A stretch of 64,000 nt of DNA from Lota lota (taxonomy: Eukaryota; Chordata; Actinopteri; Gadiformes; Lotidae): contig JACYXH010000479.1 in NCBI GenBank assembly GCA_026745465.1, positions 354,895 through 418,894 on the forward strand. Reading direction: 5' to 3'. The notes below the pieces were generated by a model. The model was not told where the DNA came from. It did not search any database and was given only the letters and a program-made list of their open reading frames with translations. This document shows, one piece after another, positions 61,233 through 64,000 of this stretch. The stretch's first letter is position 1. Each line of letters begins with the position of its first letter. Position numbers and translations under genes: made by a program.

Positions 61233-62495
61233 TTAGGGCTGGCCCGAATACATAATTTCAAGCTTCGGCTAGTCCAAATGAATATCCGAATATTCAGTGA
61301 AGAAAAAAAATAAAGAACAAAAGTCAATTTATAGCGCGCATCTTTCACTGCCTGTGAACATAGCAGGCGGAGACCACTGCTGCAGAATCGAGTTTTTTTT
61401 AAATCAACTGATCGTTTTCTAAAGTGGTTCAATTGGTAAAACAAATTGTGGGAGTGTGTGTGGATGATGGCTGGTTTAAGCAGCCTCCCCTGGCCCGAGT
61501 CAGACTGATTGGACTCTGGGGCTTGAGGCTGCACACCTGTTGTGTATTGAGAAATCAATGTGCACAGGTTAAACCAGCCACCACACATACTCAGAGAGAG
61601 CTCTCCTACATGGCAACATGGAAGACCAGGCCATGTATCATTATCAGCAAATCGTATCAGCTTCAACATCACTACCCTGCATCCTTTAACTGGAGGAGCC
61701 CAGTAAAAGTCACCTAGGTGGCTGCCACACTCGCAAAATAGCTAAATGCAAAATAGCAAAACAACAATATCACGTCAGTGGCTTTCGGATCCACTTATCA
61801 GTCAGAGTTCAACTTGGTTACGACAGAGCTTCAATGCAGCCTAGAAGTTTCTGAACACACACGGTTTCCAAATGATGAGAGTAGGCCTACTTCCAATTAT
61901 CACAAAGCAAATAGGTGGTTCGAACATTGTGCAATTTTTGAATAAAATTTCAAGGCAGGACTAGTGCTATTTACCCGGTGATAAATCACACAGACGCTAT
62001 TGTGGAGGACAGATCGCCATAAAAGGAAAAACATCGCTACCTGTTCTATTCATGCTTACTAAATAACCAACACGTTATTAGTAGTCGTGGGGGTTAATGG
62101 CTCACGTATCCGCACACTGGACAGCTGTCAAAGTGCTACCGGAATATTCAAATAACGATTGAATATCCCAAACTAACGAATGATAATTCGGTCATCCCAT
62201 ATTTGGCCATTCTGATGATGGCTGCCATTACCTCAATTGAAGCGTTGACGTGAAGTGTTTCCGGACGTCCAGCTCCCTTGCATGTATTTGATCACTGGGA
62301 TATTCAGACTAAATGTAGCCTACCCTTCTACCCGCAGTCCCCAAATATGCATAGACGTTAAAAAAGTTTATACTTTTTGTATTTACATATTTTCATAAAA
62401 ACAAAACAAAAAGTATATCAGAATACTGAATTGAGATTCCAATACCTACCTAATGGACGAATATCTGAATAATCGAATATTTGGGCTCAGCACTA
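61233..62495. mobile_element. hAT-like non-autonomous DNA transposon with nested insertion
   Basis: The left end TTAGGGCTGGCCCGAATA and the right end (complement TAGTGCTGAGCCCAAATA) are inverted with three mismatches. Both ends continue into CGAATATTCG-type subterminal motifs. ACTAG flanks both ends (61228-61232 and 62496-62500). An 8-bp hAT duplication is not clean, so the superfamily is a guess from the AGGGCTG terminus. No transposase frame is present. A family B repeat lies inside. Confidence 0.6.
61430..61725 (-). repeat. Dispersed repeat family B, copy 2 (nested in the hAT-like element)
   Basis: The reverse complement of 52850-53135, with the CACCTAGGTG palindrome at 61711-61720 and the GGCTGGTTTAA arms at about 61471 and 61569. 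It interrupts the hAT-like element, so it inserted after that element or was carried by it. Confidence 0.75.
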
Positions 62496-64000
62496 ACTAG
62501 AGTATGACATTCGTTTCAGGGTTAGGGGTTTACCACTGAGGCCAGTCTCTTGGGCCACGCTCTGCTGTGGTGTGTCCAGGCTCTTTAGTCAGGGTGGCTC
62601 ACAACCCCTAGCCTTTGCAGAGCGGTACAGAAAATGCATACTCCCCGAGGGGAGTTATTTTATTTCTATGTTCGATTTAGTAGGGGTGGCACTTGGAGTT
62701 AAATGCAAACAGGTTATGGGCTAAAAAGGTGAGAGCATTGCATGGACAGAGAAAACCTGCCACAACTAGGGCTTCCCGGGAGAAAAATGTGAAAGATATT
62801 CACTTAACATGCTAATTTCTAGTTACTTTAACTGTATTTTTATCTGAACGAAAAGTAATACTTACATCCATTATGGGGTAAAACAACCCTATTAGGATCG
62901 CAAAAATAATTATTTTGGTAGTGATGTTTTTGTTTTCTTCATATTTGCTTCTTTGATTCCTGTCTTCATTTAGCGCAGCCTTTGGCCTCCTCAAATCCCC
63001 TCATTTTGAAAACAACTAAACTAATTGTATTTCAAGTCAAAGGTTATACTTGAGAGGCTATATATCAATAAAATATAATTTCCATTATTCTTATTTATAA
63101 AGGAGACATTTACAGTCTTGTGCAGGCTTTTTTCACCATGGTAAACGTAGAAGTCCTACTGTAGTGCAAACATTGGTTGGGAGTGGTGTCCTCCATCCTG
63201 ATCACTACACGTTATATTCCATATATAATTTATTTGTATTTTGGTCAAATATTTAATCCTCCTCTCTGTCCGAACATGTATATACGTACCTTGCTGGCTT
63301 ATGTTTGAACAACCCGTTTTTGCAGACTACTCGTTCTAGCTAGGCTTGAGGTACAAGGTAAAGTAATAAATCCAATCCAATAAAAAATCTCATCTTAAAC
63401 ATGGAAACTCTAAACATGTATAGATATTTAGCCTGGGAAAACTCTTTGTAAACTCGGTTGTTTGTGTGTTTAGAACCAATTGAGGAGAAAAACAATGAGC
63501 AGATTTCTAGACATTACATTTTGTTTAGTCAGAAAACAAGTAACGGGATTCAGAGAGGAGATTTCAAATACGGCTGAACAGATTTGTGGAACGAGATGAG
63601 GTTAGTGCACTAATGAGCAAGCTCATGTTTCAAGAAAGTAAACTATACGTAATGCCTGTGTTGAGGATTGTATTAATTGTTAAAAAGTTAGATATGGTTT
63701 TGCCTCATGCTGTTTTCCTACTCCCTGCCAGAGCCCAGGTCTCTGACCCCCACTGTTAGTTGATGACACCTTTTCCCTGCCCTCACGCCCCTCCCTGCCA
63801 GATCCCTTTCTCTGACCCCCAGTTTTAGTTGATCAAACAAATGATGTGTATTCACCTTCATCCTGTTCTCATCCTCCTCCCTGCCAGACGTTTGTCTCTA
63901 ACCCCCTTTTGTTCTTAAAGCAACTGATCATAACTTCTACATTTGGCGAGCTAGCCAGGAGTGAAAAGCAGGGCTACTCTTGAACCAAACTTCTACAACG

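Larger units (their letters stand above)
61003..64000. other. lclat1 intron continuing to the window edge
   Basis: No exon encoding the N-terminal acyltransferase motif is seen. The region holds a hAT-like element (61233-62495) with nested family B repeat. Near 63720-63910 are three spaced CTCCCTGCCAGA-type units (GAGCCCAGGTCTCTGACCCC, GATCCCTTTCTCTGACCCCC, GACGTTTGTCTCTAACCCCC), a diverged tandem repeat. Confidence 0.5.

Overview
This is a stretch of vertebrate nuclear DNA, most likely from a ray-finned (teleost) fish. The genes are split into short exons by GT-AG introns. Long (CA)n/(GT)n, poly-C and tetranucleotide tracts are common, and there are fish-style SINE, LINE and DNA-transposon fragments. 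No bacterial, plasmid or phage features are present. I rebuilt seven protein-coding genes by joining exons at splice sites and checking reading-frame continuity. In every gene that is complete here, the assembled frame closes exactly at the stop codon.

Layout, left to right. fhl5 (minus; first two coding exons, the rest lies off the left edge). A repeat-rich gap of about 9 kb. fut9 (minus, one coding exon, 360 aa). manea (minus, 4 exons, 438 aa). ppp1cb (minus, 8 exons, 327 aa). plb1 (minus, 43 exons, 1101 aa). ypel5 (plus, 2 coding exons, 121 aa). lclat1 (minus; last three exons, the 5' part lies off the right edge). The genes do not form an operon or a single pathway. fut9 and manea are both Golgi glycan enzymes. 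plb1 and lclat1 both act on lipids. ppp1cb is a housekeeping phosphatase, ypel5 a Yippee-family zinc protein and fhl5 a LIM cofactor. In human, fhl5/fut9/manea map to 6q16 and ppp1cb/plb1/ypel5/lclat1 to 2p23, so this window spans a junction of two human synteny blocks between manea and ppp1cb.

The most informative structural points are these. plb1 has three GDSL-lipase repeats (human has four), and the first has lost all catalytic motifs. Its exon lengths repeat from unit to unit. A GU repeat of about 125 nt begins 5 nt after the plb1 stop codon. A solo LTR with a 4-bp target duplication sits 77 bp from an fhl5 exon. A very large imperfect inverted repeat (about 5731-6789) lies between fhl5 and fut9. 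A TTAA-flanked miniature transposon lies in a plb1 intron. A 17-bp perfect hairpin lies just upstream of the ypel5 promoter. Two dispersed repeat families of unknown type are each present twice, one copy nested in a hAT-like element. I found no sign of a novel multi-gene system; the gene content is ordinary for a vertebrate.
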